Source: Ruegeria sp. PrR005
Lineage (GTDB): Bacteria; Pseudomonadota; Alphaproteobacteria; Rhodobacterales; Rhodobacteraceae
DNA length: 33,023 nt
Assembly (NCBI RefSeq): GCF_010500245.1
Contig: NZ_JAAGOX010000021.1
Coordinates: 1 to 33,023, forward strand
Reading direction: 5' to 3'
Shown: positions 23,680-32,094 of the stretch, piece after piece
Position numbering within the stretch: the first letter of the stretch is position 1
Layout of the letters: each line of letters starts with the position of its first letter
Notes under the pieces: model-generated
What the model saw: the letters and a program-made list of their open reading frames with translations, nothing else
Database searches by the model: none
Told to the model about the DNA's origin: nothing
Translations under genes and position numbers: made by a program

Positions 23680-23709
23680 GTTTTCGTAAAAAATATTCGA
23701 AAACCAGAA
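23680..23709. promoter_or_regulatory. AT-rich dyad and shared motif before RTX/FG-GAP gene
   Basis: GTTTTCG at 23680-23686 and CGAAAAC at 23698-23704 form a 25-base dyad. Overlapping its right arm is TCGAAAACCAGAA (23697-23709), 18 bases before the ATG. It matches 12 of 13 bases of the element before the next RTX gene (25733-25745). It may be a common operator or promoter element. Confidence 0.42.
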
Positions 23710-23727
23710 TGATAAGCACGAGCAACC

Positions 23728-25668
23728 ATGTTCACCTATCTCTCAGACTTCTATTTTGAACGGAACTACAACTATGCGGGTTGGGCCCAGGTGACCGACC
23801 TGGACCGTGATGGTCTCCCTGAAATCGTTGTCACGCGGTTTTCCGTTCCCGGCGGCGAATGGCTGGACATGCCGGTTTTCACAGTGCACGCCGATGGCAC
23901 TATCGAGGATATCTCGGCCCGGATCGGCGGCGGGACGCCGTTGCAGGTCGACTTTGGGCGGGGGCTGATCGTACAGGACCTGAACGGAGATGGCTGGGAC
24001 GACATTTTCGTCGCAGATCATGGCCTGGATACCCATCCCTTTCCCGGACAGGTCAATACGGTTCTGATCTCGGACGGGTCCGGGGGGTGGATCAATCGCT
24101 CGGCAGAGTATTCACGCGAGCCGGATTTTACGCATTCAGCGGCCGCAGGCGACCTGAACGGTGATGGGTTGACCGATATCTTCGTCGGAAACCTCGGCGT
24201 GAACGGCGCCTATATCGTGACGGTACAACCTGACGGGTCCCCCACAATCGGCGCGCTGCGCCTGCCCGGCATCCGGGACTACACCTCATCAGAGATAGCC
24301 GATCTGGACGGCGACGGTATAGACGAGTTGATCCTTGGAGCGGACCAGGGGTTTCAAGCCGGACTGACAAACAAGATTGCCCGCTACAACGGGTCCGGGT
24401 TTGTCATGACCGCGCTGCCGAACCAGACCGTTCTGGATCAATCGATCACACTCGATATCGAGGTGCTGGATCTGAATGGCGATGACCGGCCGGATATCGT
24501 TACCCTGGTCACCGATGCCGATCCGTTCTACACGCGGATCGGTATTCAGGTCCTGATCCAGCAATCAGACGGCAGTTTCAGAGATACAACAACCGACTGG
24601 TTTGATCCTACTGATTTCGCTGGTGAAATCGACCCGAATGGCTGGGCGTCCCGCCTGATTTTTTCCGATCTCGATCTTGATGGTGATCAGGATCTTCTGG
24701 TCCAGATGCAGTTCCCAAACAAGCACCGCATCTTTTACCAGGAGGATGGGCGGTTTTCGCCCGGCCCAGATGATCAGACCATTGGCGGCTCCAACGAAGC
24801 ACTGGCACTGGTTGATTTCGACGGCGACGGAGTTGACGAGATCATGGCTTTCACAGGCCATGGCGTCTGGATCCATGACAATGGTCTCAGCCTTGTTCCC
24901 GTCGATCAGACCGGCGGCCCGGAGAACGATACGCTGACCGGCAACGCCGGCGCAGATACGCTCGACGGGCTTGCCGGCGACGACGTGTTGCAGGGACAAG
25001 CCGGAAATGACCGCCTTCTGGGAGACACAGGCAACGACAGTCTCGACGGTGGTCTCGGGGCTGATACGCTCAACGGTGGCGTCGGCGATGATATTCTCAT
25101 CGGCGGTCCGGCCACAGGCGACCTGCGCGACATCATCTTTGCCGGTGAAGGCAACGACAGCATCGATGCCGGGGCCGGCAATGACCTGGTCTATGGCCAG
25201 GGTGGCAATGACACCATCGCGGGCGGCTTTGGCGTGGACGAGTTGCAGGGCCAGGACGGCGACGATGTCATCACTGGCTCGGCCTTCTCCGATCTGGTCT
25301 ATGGCGGGGCCGGAAGCGACTTCGTCAACGGCGGCTTCGGCCACGACCGCATCAACGGCGGAACTGGTGCGGACAAGTTCTTCCATATCGGTGCCGAAGG
25401 CCATGGTTCGGACTGGGTTCAGGACTACAGCGCCGGCGAGGGGGATGTTCTTCTGTTTGGAATTTCCTCTGCGACCCGCGCCGATTTCCAGGTCAATTAC
25501 GCCCATACGGCAAATGCCGCAGGCGAGCGGGCCGGGGACGATGCCGTCTCCGAGGCCTTTGTGATCTACCGCCCGACAGGCCAAATCATGTGGGCGCTGG
25601 TGGATGGCGAGGGGCAGGACCGCATCAACCTGCAAATCGGGTCGGACGTCTTTGACCTGCTATCGTGA
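23728..25668 (+). CDS. RTX protein with seven FG-GAP/VCBS calcium loops (beta-propeller)
   Basis: 646 residues. The first 380 hold seven integrin-like calcium loops at about residues 24, 84, 142, 192, 248, 314 and 363 (such as DLDRDGLPE, DLNGDGWDD, DLDGDGIDE, DFDGDGVDE). This number suits a closed seven-bladed propeller. RTX nonapeptides follow from about 396 (NDTLTGNAGADTLDG) to 546. The conserved tail shared with the other three RTX genes makes up the last 100 residues. There is no N-terminal signal peptide, as expected for type I secretion. It probably acts outside the cell in calcium-rich seawater as an adhesin or binding protein; no enzyme motif is seen. The ATG is consistent with the conserved start MFTYLSDFYF. 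Confidence 0.92.
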   Translation: MFTYLSDFYFERNYNYAGWAQVTDLDRDGLPEIVVTRFSVPGGEWLDMPVFTVHADGTIEDISARIGGGTPLQVDFGRGLIVQDLNGDGWDDIFVADHGLDTHPFPGQVNTVLISDGSGGWINRSAEYSREPDFTHSAAAGDLNGDGLTDIFVGNLGVNGAYIVTVQPDGSPTIGALRLPGIRDYTSSEIADLDGDGIDELILGADQGFQAGLTNKIARYNGSGFVMTALPNQTVLDQSITLDIEVLDLNGDDRPDIVTLVTDADPFYTRIGIQVLIQQSDGSFRDTTTDWFDPTDFAGEIDPNGWASRLIFSDLDLDGDQDLLVQMQFPNKHRIFYQEDGRFSPGPDDQTIGGSNEALALVDFDGDGVDEIMAFTGHGVWIHDNGLSLVPVDQTGGPENDTLTGNAGADTLDGLAGDDVLQGQAGNDRLLGDTGNDSLDGGLGADTLNGGVGDDILIGGPATGDLRDIIFAGEGNDSIDAGAGNDLVYGQGGNDTIAGGFGVDELQGQDGDDVITGSAFSDLVYGGAGSDFVNGGFGHDRINGGTGADKFFHIGAEGHGSDWVQDYSAGEGDVLLFGISSATRADFQVNYAHTANAAGERAGDDAVSEAFVIYRPTGQIMWALVDGEGQDRINLQIGSDVFDLLS

Positions 25669-25732
25669 ACTGAGCCGATGGCGCCCTGTGACGATTTTTG
25701 CAATGGCCCGGGCTTTTAAGTCGATTAGCGTG

Positions 25733-25745
25733 TCGGAAACCAGAA
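25733..25745 (+). promoter_or_regulatory. Shared motif before RTX metalloprotease gene
   Basis: TCGGAAACCAGAA lies 22 bases before the GTG start. It matches 12 of 13 bases of the element before the RTX/FG-GAP gene and partly matches 341-350. Neither upstream region is otherwise similar, so the match may be functional. Confidence 0.38.
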
Positions 25746-25767
25746 AAAACATAGACGCAGGTACACG

Positions 25768-27633
25768 GTGCTGACTGAAGCGGAAATTCTGCAAGGGCTC
25801 CAGTTCCCTTTCTCGCTGTTGTCCGGGCCGATCAACACCTCGGCACAGGCGCCTTACACGCTCACCTATCAGTTCGAGGCGATGGTTCAACCGCCGGACC
25901 TGGGCCGGACCTTCAGCGGGTGGCAGGTAATGAACGCGGCGGAAAAGGCCCAGATCCGGCAGGTTTTGGACCACCTTGAAGCGGTTATCAATGTGCGCTT
26001 CACCGAAGTCATCGGCGATCCGGATCCAGATATCAACATCGGAAAGGTCGACATCCCCGGGAATACGATTGGATACGGCGGTTACTCCTATTCCGCCTGG
26101 TCCGACGGCACATTGGCAAGCTACGATGGCTTCGCGGTCTATGACAACTCGCTGGATCTGGCATCGGGCCAGCACTGGCTGATCCTGCATGAACTGGGGC
26201 ACGCGCTGGGGCTGAAACACCCCGTCGAAGCGAGCGGTTCCGGCGACACTGGAATTCCCCAATTGCCGGAAGAATACGACAACTGGAAGTTCACGGTGAT
26301 GTCCTACGATGCAAACCCGGACACTGCGACCGCTCCCGAAAGCCTCGCCGTGTTCGACGTTTTGGCCTTGCAGGACAGGTGGGGGGCGAACGCTGGCTAC
26401 AATACCCGAGACGACCGCTACACCGGTCCCCGCGTGCCAGGGGTGGACGTGATCTGGGACGCCGGGGGCGAAGACTGGCTCGATGCCTCGACCTATGCCG
26501 GTCCGGTGTCGCTCAGCCTGGTACCAGGCAGCTTTTCGCGTTTCGGCTCGTTTGACGACGTGGCCATCGCGTTCGGTGCCGTGATCGAGAACGCCGCGGG
26601 CGGAATGGGCAATGATTTCGTGACCGGATCGGACGGCGACAACCGGCTGAACGGGGGGGCTGGAAATGACCACCTTTACGGAGGCGATGGCAATGACACG
26701 CTGGATGGTGGGGGCGGGTTTGATGTTGCCATTTTCTCCTGCCCCAGTACGGCATACAAAATTCAGAGAAACGGCGATGGCTATCTTCTGAGTGCCGGAG
26801 CAGAACAGGATCTGGTCCGTGGGGTGGAACAGTTCGATTTCGCGGATCGGTCCCTGACTACGGAGCAGATCGGTGCCGTCGCGGACAGCGGTGGTGGTCT
26901 GACCGGCACGGAATATGACGATGTGCTGACCGGCACCACGTGCAACGACTTGCTGTACGGGTTCGAGGGCAACGACCGCCTGTTGGGCGCGGGCGGTGCG
27001 GATACGCTCGACGGCGGCATCGGGGCCGATACGCTCAACGGCGGTGACGGCGATGATGTGATCATCGGCGGGCCGGGCGAGGGCGATCTGCGCGACGTGA
27101 TCTATGCCGGTGAGGGCAACGATTCGATTGATGCCGGTGCGGGCAATGACCTCGTCTACGGACAGGGCGGCAATGACACCATCGCGGGCGGCTTTGGCGT
27201 CGACGAGATCCAGGGTCAGGACGGCGACGACGTGATCACCGGCTCTGCTTTCTCCGATCTGGTGTTCGGCGGCGCGGGCGACGACTTCGTCAACGGCGGG
27301 TTCGGGCACGACCGGATCAACGGCGGCACGGGCGCGGACAAGTTCTTCCACGTGGGCGCCAGCGGTCACGGCTCGGACTGGGTGCAGGACTATAGTGCCG
27401 CCGAGGGCGACGTGCTGCTCTTTGGCATCGGATCCGCCATCCGCGACCAGTTCCAGGTGAACTTCAACCACACCCAGAACGCTGCGGGCGAGCGGGCTGG
27501 CGACGACGCGGTGCAGGAGGCCTTCGTGATCTACCGGCCCACAGGCCAGATCATGTGGGCGCTGGTCGATGGCGAAGGCCAGTCCTCGATCAACCTCCAG
27601 ATCGGGAGCGAGGTGATCGACCTGTTGGTGTGA
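25768..27633 (+). CDS. RTX serralysin-type (M10) zinc metalloprotease
   Basis: 621 residues from a GTG at 25768. The catalytic domain has the full HEXXHXXGXXH motif (HELGHALGLKHP, zinc ligands H141, H145 and H151, base E142) and the Met-turn TVMSY (M178, Y180), as in serralysins. An M10 C-terminal region with RTX repeats begins near residue 278 (GNDFVTGSDGDNRLNGG). A second RTX block runs from about 377 to 520, and the conserved tail occupies the last 100 residues. No signal peptide is seen. It should be exported by a type I system, fold on binding calcium and degrade external proteins. No inhibitor or secretion genes lie next to it. Its tail DNA is nearly the same as that of the partial RTX gene at 1-315. 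Confidence 0.94.
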   Translation: MLTEAEILQGLQFPFSLLSGPINTSAQAPYTLTYQFEAMVQPPDLGRTFSGWQVMNAAEKAQIRQVLDHLEAVINVRFTEVIGDPDPDINIGKVDIPGNTIGYGGYSYSAWSDGTLASYDGFAVYDNSLDLASGQHWLILHELGHALGLKHPVEASGSGDTGIPQLPEEYDNWKFTVMSYDANPDTATAPESLAVFDVLALQDRWGANAGYNTRDDRYTGPRVPGVDVIWDAGGEDWLDASTYAGPVSLSLVPGSFSRFGSFDDVAIAFGAVIENAAGGMGNDFVTGSDGDNRLNGGAGNDHLYGGDGNDTLDGGGGFDVAIFSCPSTAYKIQRNGDGYLLSAGAEQDLVRGVEQFDFADRSLTTEQIGAVADSGGGLTGTEYDDVLTGTTCNDLLYGFEGNDRLLGAGGADTLDGGIGADTLNGGDGDDVIIGGPGEGDLRDVIYAGEGNDSIDAGAGNDLVYGQGGNDTIAGGFGVDEIQGQDGDDVITGSAFSDLVFGGAGDDFVNGGFGHDRINGGTGADKFFHVGASGHGSDWVQDYSAAEGDVLLFGIGSAIRDQFQVNFNHTQNAAGERAGDDAVQEAFVIYRPTGQIMWALVDGEGQSSINLQIGSEVIDLLV

Positions 27634-28067
27634 TCCCTAGACGCATATCCGTGAATCACAAAATCCGTGAGTGCGGCCTGTATCCTTTGCCGAATGGAAG
27701 ACAGACGGGCACTTTTGGTTGCTCCGGCCGTTTAGCAATCCTGTCGCCTGACAACCTTTGAGCGCGAAGCGGTACGGGTTGCCATCCTGCAAATGACCGA
27801 GTTTCAAACTTGCGGGCCAGGTGTAGTCGCCCGTCAATCGACGCATTTAATATCCCAGAAACACACGCTTTTATCCGGTTTCGTTAGCTTTCCCCCAATC
27901 CCTGCGCCCGGTTTGTGCCAGAGAGACCCCTTTCCCACAAACCGTAAATCGACCTGACTGGTCCGGCGACCGCTGTGGCGGCTTCCGAGTTTACAGAGGG
28001 AATGAAACCAAAATGTAGACTCAAGAAATTTCACAAAGCAGAATGAAGGCACACCAGGGAGAGAGAT
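27634..28067. other. 434-base intergenic region before phnD
   Basis: I see no gene with a start site and recognisable family. There are two ATCCGTGA direct repeats (27647-27654 and 27663-27670) with a small GTGAATCAC palindrome between them, and a TGTC-N4-GACA dyad at 27742-27753. No convincing Pho box was found. GGGAGAGAG before 28068 is the phnD ribosome binding site. The phn promoter must lie in this region. Confidence 0.5.
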
Positions 28068-29042
28068 ATGAATACCATAAGCAACCTTCTACTCGGCGCC
28101 TCAGCCGCAGTACTTGTGTCATTCGGCAGCATGGCTGCGGCCCAGGACTGTCCACGCGGCGATCTGGACAAGCGGTTTTGCGATGCCGATGGCGATTTGA
28201 TCGCCGACATTCCCACCGATCCCGCGCAACTCGTCGACCCGGATACGCTCATTTTTGCGTTCACACCGGTCGAGGATCCGGCCGTCTACAAGTCTGCATG
28301 GTCGGATTTCCTGACGCATCTGGAAAAGGAAACCGGCAAGAGCGTGGTGTTCTTCCCGGTTCAGAACAACGCGGCCCAGATCGAGGCCATGCGATCGGGG
28401 CGACTTCACATAGCGGGCTTCAACACCGGGTCGAACCCGCTGGCGGTGAACTGCGCAGGCTTCCGCTCTTTCGCCATCATGGCCTCCAAGGACGGCAGCT
28501 TCGGCTATGAGATGGAGATTATCACCTACCCCGGATCTGGCATCGAAAAGGTCGAGGACATCAAGGGAAAGCAGCTTGCCTTCACCTCGCCCACGTCGAA
28601 TTCGGGCTTCAAGGCGCCTTCTGCCATTCTCAAGGCCGATTACGACATGATCCCTGAGCGGGATTTCGAACCTGTCTTTTCGGGCAAGCATGACAACTCG
28701 ATCTTGGGCGTTGCGAACAAGGATTATCCTGCCGCTTCTATTGCGAACTCGGTCATGCACCGAATGATCAGCCGCGACGTGGTCAAGTCCGACCAACTTG
28801 TGTCTCTCTACAAGTCGCAGACCTTCCCGACCACCGGGTATGGCACCGCCCACAACCTGACGCCTGAACTGCAAGAGAAAATCCGGAACGCCTTCTTCAA
28901 CTTCAACTGGGAAGGTACGTCGCTCGAGGCCGAGTTCTCCAAGTCAGACGAGGGCCAATTCATCCCGATCACATACAAGGAGTTCTGGGAAGTCATTCGC
29001 AAGATCGACGCCGCCAACGGCGTGAGCTACGCCTGCGAGTAA
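28068..29042 (+). CDS. phnD: Phosphonate/phosphite-type ABC transporter substrate-binding protein
   Basis: 324 residues with a signal peptide (ending near SMAAAQ, residues 21-26). The mature protein starts with a short Cys-containing segment (CPRGDLDKRFCDADGD), which I associate with a PhnD subgroup in marine alphaproteobacteria. The core has the PhnD features: PDTLIFAFTPVEDPAVYKSA, LEKETGKSVVFFPV, RSGRLHIAGFNTGS and LAFTSPTSNSGFKAPSAIL. The last of these forms the oxyanion-binding Ser/Thr loop. The family binds phosphonates, phosphite or hypophosphite; the exact ligand cannot be told from sequence. It is the first gene of phnD-phnC-phnE-phnE and is followed by an 11-bp hairpin. No phosphonate-degrading enzyme is encoded in the window. 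Confidence 0.92.
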   Translation: MNTISNLLLGASAAVLVSFGSMAAAQDCPRGDLDKRFCDADGDLIADIPTDPAQLVDPDTLIFAFTPVEDPAVYKSAWSDFLTHLEKETGKSVVFFPVQNNAAQIEAMRSGRLHIAGFNTGSNPLAVNCAGFRSFAIMASKDGSFGYEMEIITYPGSGIEKVEDIKGKQLAFTSPTSNSGFKAPSAILKADYDMIPERDFEPVFSGKHDNSILGVANKDYPAASIANSVMHRMISRDVVKSDQLVSLYKSQTFPTTGYGTAHNLTPELQEKIRNAFFNFNWEGTSLEAEFSKSDEGQFIPITYKEFWEVIRKIDAANGVSYACE

Positions 29043-29055
29043 TCAGACCCATCTT

Positions 29056-29080
29056 GCAAGCGCCCCATCGGGGCGTTTGC
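29056..29080 (+). other. Stem-loop between phnD and phnC
   Basis: GCAAGCGCCCC (29056-29066) pairs with GGGGCGTTTGC (29070-29080) over 11 bp including one G-T pair, with a 3-base loop. It starts 14 bases after the phnD stop and lacks a T-tract beyond the stem. It probably stabilises phnD mRNA or partly terminates, as at tauA-tauB. Confidence 0.65.
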
Positions 29081-29126
29081 AACGCTTCCCGCAAATCAAC
29101 CATGCCCCACAAGGCAAGGAGCGCTC

Positions 29127-29918
29127 ATGCTGCGGCTTGAAAAGCTGACAAAGACCTACAAGACCGGCGATCAAGCCCTGAAGGCTGTCGACCTCGAGGT
29201 TCCCGAGGGACAAGTCCTTGCCCTGATCGGGCCTTCGGGCGCAGGAAAGTCCACACTGATCCGCTGCGTGAACCGACTTGTTGAACCAAGCAGTGGCAAG
29301 GCCTGGCTGGGCACTTCCGAACTGACCAGCCTGAGCCCGGGCAACTTGCGCAAGGCAAGGCGGCGCATGGGAATGATCTTTCAGGAATATGCGCTTGTCG
29401 AACGCCTGACGGTAATGGAAAACGTTCTGTCCGGGCGCCTGGGTTATGTCGGATTCTGGCGCAGTTTTCTGCGTCGCTACCCGCAAGCCGATGTCGACGA
29501 AGCTTTCCGCTTGCTTGACCGGGTCGGTCTGCTTCACATGGCCGACAAGCGGGCCGATGAACTGTCCGGAGGCCAACGGCAACGCATTGGCATTTGCCGG
29601 GCCCTGATCCAGAACCCGGCGCTCTTGCTGGTGGACGAACCGACAGCCAGCCTTGATCCGAAAACAAGCCGCCAGATCATGCGCCTGATTGTAGAGCTTT
29701 GCCAGGAACGTAAGCTTGCGGCGATTATCAACATTCACGACGTCGCCCTGGCGCAGATGTTCGTTCAACGCGTCATAGGCCTCGAACTTGGCAGTATCGT
29801 GTTCGACGGCCGCCCGGATGAACTCACCCCTGAAGTCCTGACGCAGATTTACGGCGAAGAAGACTGGGAGGCGACCATCCAGAAGGTCGAAGACGACGAC
29901 GAAGGTGCCGTAGAATGA
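29127..29918 (+). CDS. phnC: Phosphonate-type ABC transporter ATP-binding protein
   Basis: 263 residues with Walker [10 protein letters not shown] (35-43), Q-loop [19 protein letters not shown], signature [15 protein letters not shown], Walker [13 protein letters not shown] and the H-loop [10 protein letters not shown]. The [20 protein letters not shown] segment is characteristic of PhnC. An acidic tail ([11 protein letters not shown]) is unusual but probably harmless. Its stop overlaps the start of the first phnE by 4 bases (ATGA). It drives import together with the two permeases. Confidence 0.94.
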   Translation: MLRLEKLTKTYKTGDQALKAVDLEVPEGQVLALIGPSGAGKSTLIRCVNRLVEPSSGKAWLGTSELTSLSPGNLRKARRRMGMIFQEYALVERLTVMENVLSGRLGYVGFWRSFLRRYPQADVDEAFRLLDRVGLLHMADKRADELSGGQRQRIGICRALIQNPALLLVDEPTASLDPKTSRQIMRLIVELCQERKLAAIINIHDVALAQMFVQRVIGLELGSIVFDGRPDELTPEVLTQIYGEEDWEATIQKVEDDDEGAVE

Positions 29919-30757
29919 CACCATCGACAGCAGGCACGACACATACACACCGAGAGCTTGACGATTTGCTAGGAAGCCGATGGCGCAAGCCACGGTTGAT
30001 CCGTCGCCCCTGGTTGCGATGGACCCTATGGACGGGCTTCGTCGCGTATCTGATTGCCTCATACATGACGGTCGAGGTTAATTGGGCCCGGGTGTATGAA
30101 GGGCTGGAGCGCGGCTGGGCTTTCGTCCTTGCCTTTACCAGCCCCGATTTCTTTGGCCGGGGCGGCGATATCTGGGAGGGCATGGTCGAAAGCCTGATCA
30201 TGACCGTGGCGGCTTCGGTCGTGGGCATCGCCCTGTCCATTCCCATCGGCCTGGGGGCGGCGCGGAACGTCGCGCCATTGCCCGTCTATCTGGTATGCCG
30301 TGGGATCGTGGCGATCAGCCGCGCATTGCAGGAGATCATCGTGGCCATCCTGCTTGTGGCAATCTTCGGCTTCGGCCCGCTTGCAGGATTCCTGACGCTC
30401 AGCTTTGCGACAATCGGGTTCCTCTCCAAGCTTCTGGCCGAGGATATCGAGGCGATGGACCGGGTCCAGGCCGAAGCGGTGCGGGCCAGCGGGGCAAGCT
30501 GGCTGCAATGGATAAACTACGGGGTGCAGCCCCAGGTCATGCCGCGCCTGATTGGTTTGTCCATGTATCGCGTCGATATCAACTTCAGGGAAAGCGCGAT
30601 CCTTGGCCTGGTTGGCGCGGGCGGCATTGGGGCAACGCTGAACACGGCCTTTGACCGTTATGAATACGACACAGCGGCGGCCATCCTCATCCTGATCATC
30701 GTGGTTGTCATGGCGCTCGAATACCTGTCGGGCATCATCCGGGCGAGGGTGCAATAA
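29915..30757 (+). CDS. phnE: Phosphonate-type ABC transporter permease, first subunit
   Basis: 280 residues with about six membrane segments. A cytoplasmic N-terminus of about 40 residues ([20 protein letters not shown]) precedes the first segment ([18 protein letters not shown]). The EAA-type loop that contacts PhnC is [20 protein letters not shown], followed by [20 protein letters not shown], a conserved PhnE block. It starts inside the phnC stop and its TAA shares one base with the ATG of the second permease (TAATG), so translation of all three is coupled. Two adjacent PhnE-type genes suggest a heterodimeric membrane channel. Confidence 0.92.
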   Translation: MTPSTAGTTHTHRELDDLLGSRWRKPRLIRRPWLRWTLWTGFVAYLIASYMTVEVNWARVYEGLERGWAFVLAFTSPDFFGRGGDIWEGMVESLIMTVAASVVGIALSIPIGLGAARNVAPLPVYLVCRGIVAISRALQEIIVAILLVAIFGFGPLAGFLTLSFATIGFLSKLLAEDIEAMDRVQAEAVRASGASWLQWINYGVQPQVMPRLIGLSMYRVDINFRESAILGLVGAGGIGATLNTAFDRYEYDTAAAILILIIVVVMALEYLSGIIRARVQ

Positions 30758-31572
30758 TGCCGGTATCCGAAAGAAACGGCACCGCCGTCTGGCGCAAGCG
30801 CACGACCAATCAGGCCCTTGTCGTCTGGACGGCCTGGCTGATCGGTGTCGCGGTGTTCATGTATTGCTGGCAGCGCATCTCGGAATCGACCACCTGGTTC
30901 TTCGTCTGGGATGCGCCGCGCATTGCGGGCGACATCTGGACCCGCGCGACACCGCCGCGCTGGGAATACATCTGGCAATTGGGCCGCCCGATCTGGGACA
31001 CGTTGAATATTGCCACGATGGGAACAATGATGGCACTGGCCATTGCCGTGCCCATCGCCTTCATGGCTGCCCGGAACACGACACCTTCGGCCCTGTTCAT
31101 CAGGCCGATTGCACTGCTGATCATCGTCTCCACCCGTTCGATCAACTCACTGATCTGGGCGCTCCTACTTATCGCGATAATCGGACCAGGCGTATTTGCC
31201 GGCATCATCGCGATCGCCATCCGCTCGGTCGGGTTCTGTGCCAAGCTCCTGTACGAAGCCATTGAGGAAATCGACGAAACCCAGGTCGAGGCGATTACGG
31301 CCACGGGTGCAAGCCGCTGGCAGGTCATGGCCTATGGCATCGTTCCACAGATTCTTCCGGCATTTGCCGGGATCGCAGTGTTCCGGTGGGACATCAACAT
31401 TCGCGAATCCACAGTGTTGGGACTGGTCGGCGCAGGCGGCATCGGACTCCAACTTTCCGCTTCGCTCAATGTCCTCGCCTGGCCTCAGGTCAGCCTGATC
31501 CTTTTGGTCATCCTCGCCGCTGTTGTGTTGAGCGAATGGGTTTCGGCAAAGGTCCGGGGTGCGATCATTTGA
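30757..31572 (+). CDS. phnE: Phosphonate-type ABC transporter permease, second subunit
   Basis: 271 residues, about six membrane segments. It shares with the upstream permease the PhnE blocks VEAITATGASRWQVMAYGIV (EAA loop) and [20 protein letters not shown] near the C-terminus. The N-terminal half differs, so the pair arose by an old duplication. It begins on the last base of the first permease stop codon. It is the last intact gene before the insertion-sequence debris, which begins about 90 bases later. If catabolic phn, ptx or htx genes once followed, they are not visible. Confidence 0.92.
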   Translation: MPVSERNGTAVWRKRTTNQALVVWTAWLIGVAVFMYCWQRISESTTWFFVWDAPRIAGDIWTRATPPRWEYIWQLGRPIWDTLNIATMGTMMALAIAVPIAFMAARNTTPSALFIRPIALLIIVSTRSINSLIWALLLIAIIGPGVFAGIIAIAIRSVGFCAKLLYEAIEEIDETQVEAITATGASRWQVMAYGIVPQILPAFAGIAVFRWDINIRESTVLGLVGAGGIGLQLSASLNVLAWPQVSLILLVILAAVVLSEWVSAKVRGAII

Positions 31573-31663
31573 TCGCCATGCGTTCGCGAGGACCAGAGCG
31601 GCCAGGCTGGTGCTGTACAGGGCAGAGTTGCAGCCAGCTTCGTAGAAGCCTTGCCCCGTTGAT

Positions 31664-32055
31664 TGAGCTACCCCCAATCCTTGGGCGGAATTCCACTTAG
31701 TTTAAGCTACTCTTTGCTCCTGCCAACCGGGTTGGGTTTCGTCTTTTCTTAAGCCAATAGACCGCGACCGGGGGTTTGCCTCCAAGGGCGGATTGCGGGC
31801 GCTTGCGGTTTTAGAACTCGATCCGCTTTCCGACACCGGATTTGGTCTCTGATCCAGTTTCCCAAGCGTACAAGTAGACGCATTCGTCTTTCAGCGACCG
31901 CCAGAGCTGCTCAACAAAGATGTTGCCAAGAAACCGGCCCTGCCGTCCATCAAGATGCACACGCCGGATCGACGCAAGCGGTCGATCCAGGCAAAGGACG
32001 TAAACTGACTACCCTGATCCGTATTCACGATCTCGGGCGGGCCGAAGCGGTGGAT
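31664..32055 (-). mobile_element. IS3-family element fragment A (3' end only)
   Basis: The fragment spans a probable terminal end (starting TGAGCTACCCCC at 31664) and the last third of an orfB transposase. It stops abruptly where another insertion sequence begins at 32056. The rest of the element is not found in the window, so it is a remnant disrupted by the second insertion or deleted on its far side. Confidence 0.75.
31697..32055 (-). pseudogene. IS3-family transposase (orfB) C-terminal remnant A
   Basis: Read on the minus strand, the pieces are RFGPPEIVNTDQGSQFTSFA, then WIDRLRRSGVCILMDG, then after a one-base frameshift near 31938-31944 FLGNIFVEQLWRSLKDECVY, and GVGKRIEF, stop, NRKRPQSALGGKPPVAVYWL. 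These are the conserved end of an IS3-type integrase core, including the second catalytic Asp (TDQGSQ) and the Glu (FVEQLW). One frameshift and one in-frame TAA (where Tyr is usual) break it. The frame ends at TAA 31697-31699. Confidence 0.85.
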
Positions 32056-32094
32056 TGAACCGCAGCGGGATTGCCGGAGGCTGATTTCAGTTGG

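Noticed and set aside
27634-28067. Pho box before phnD
   Set aside because: I looked for two CTGTCA-like direct repeats 11 bases apart and found only an isolated TGTC/GACA dyad.
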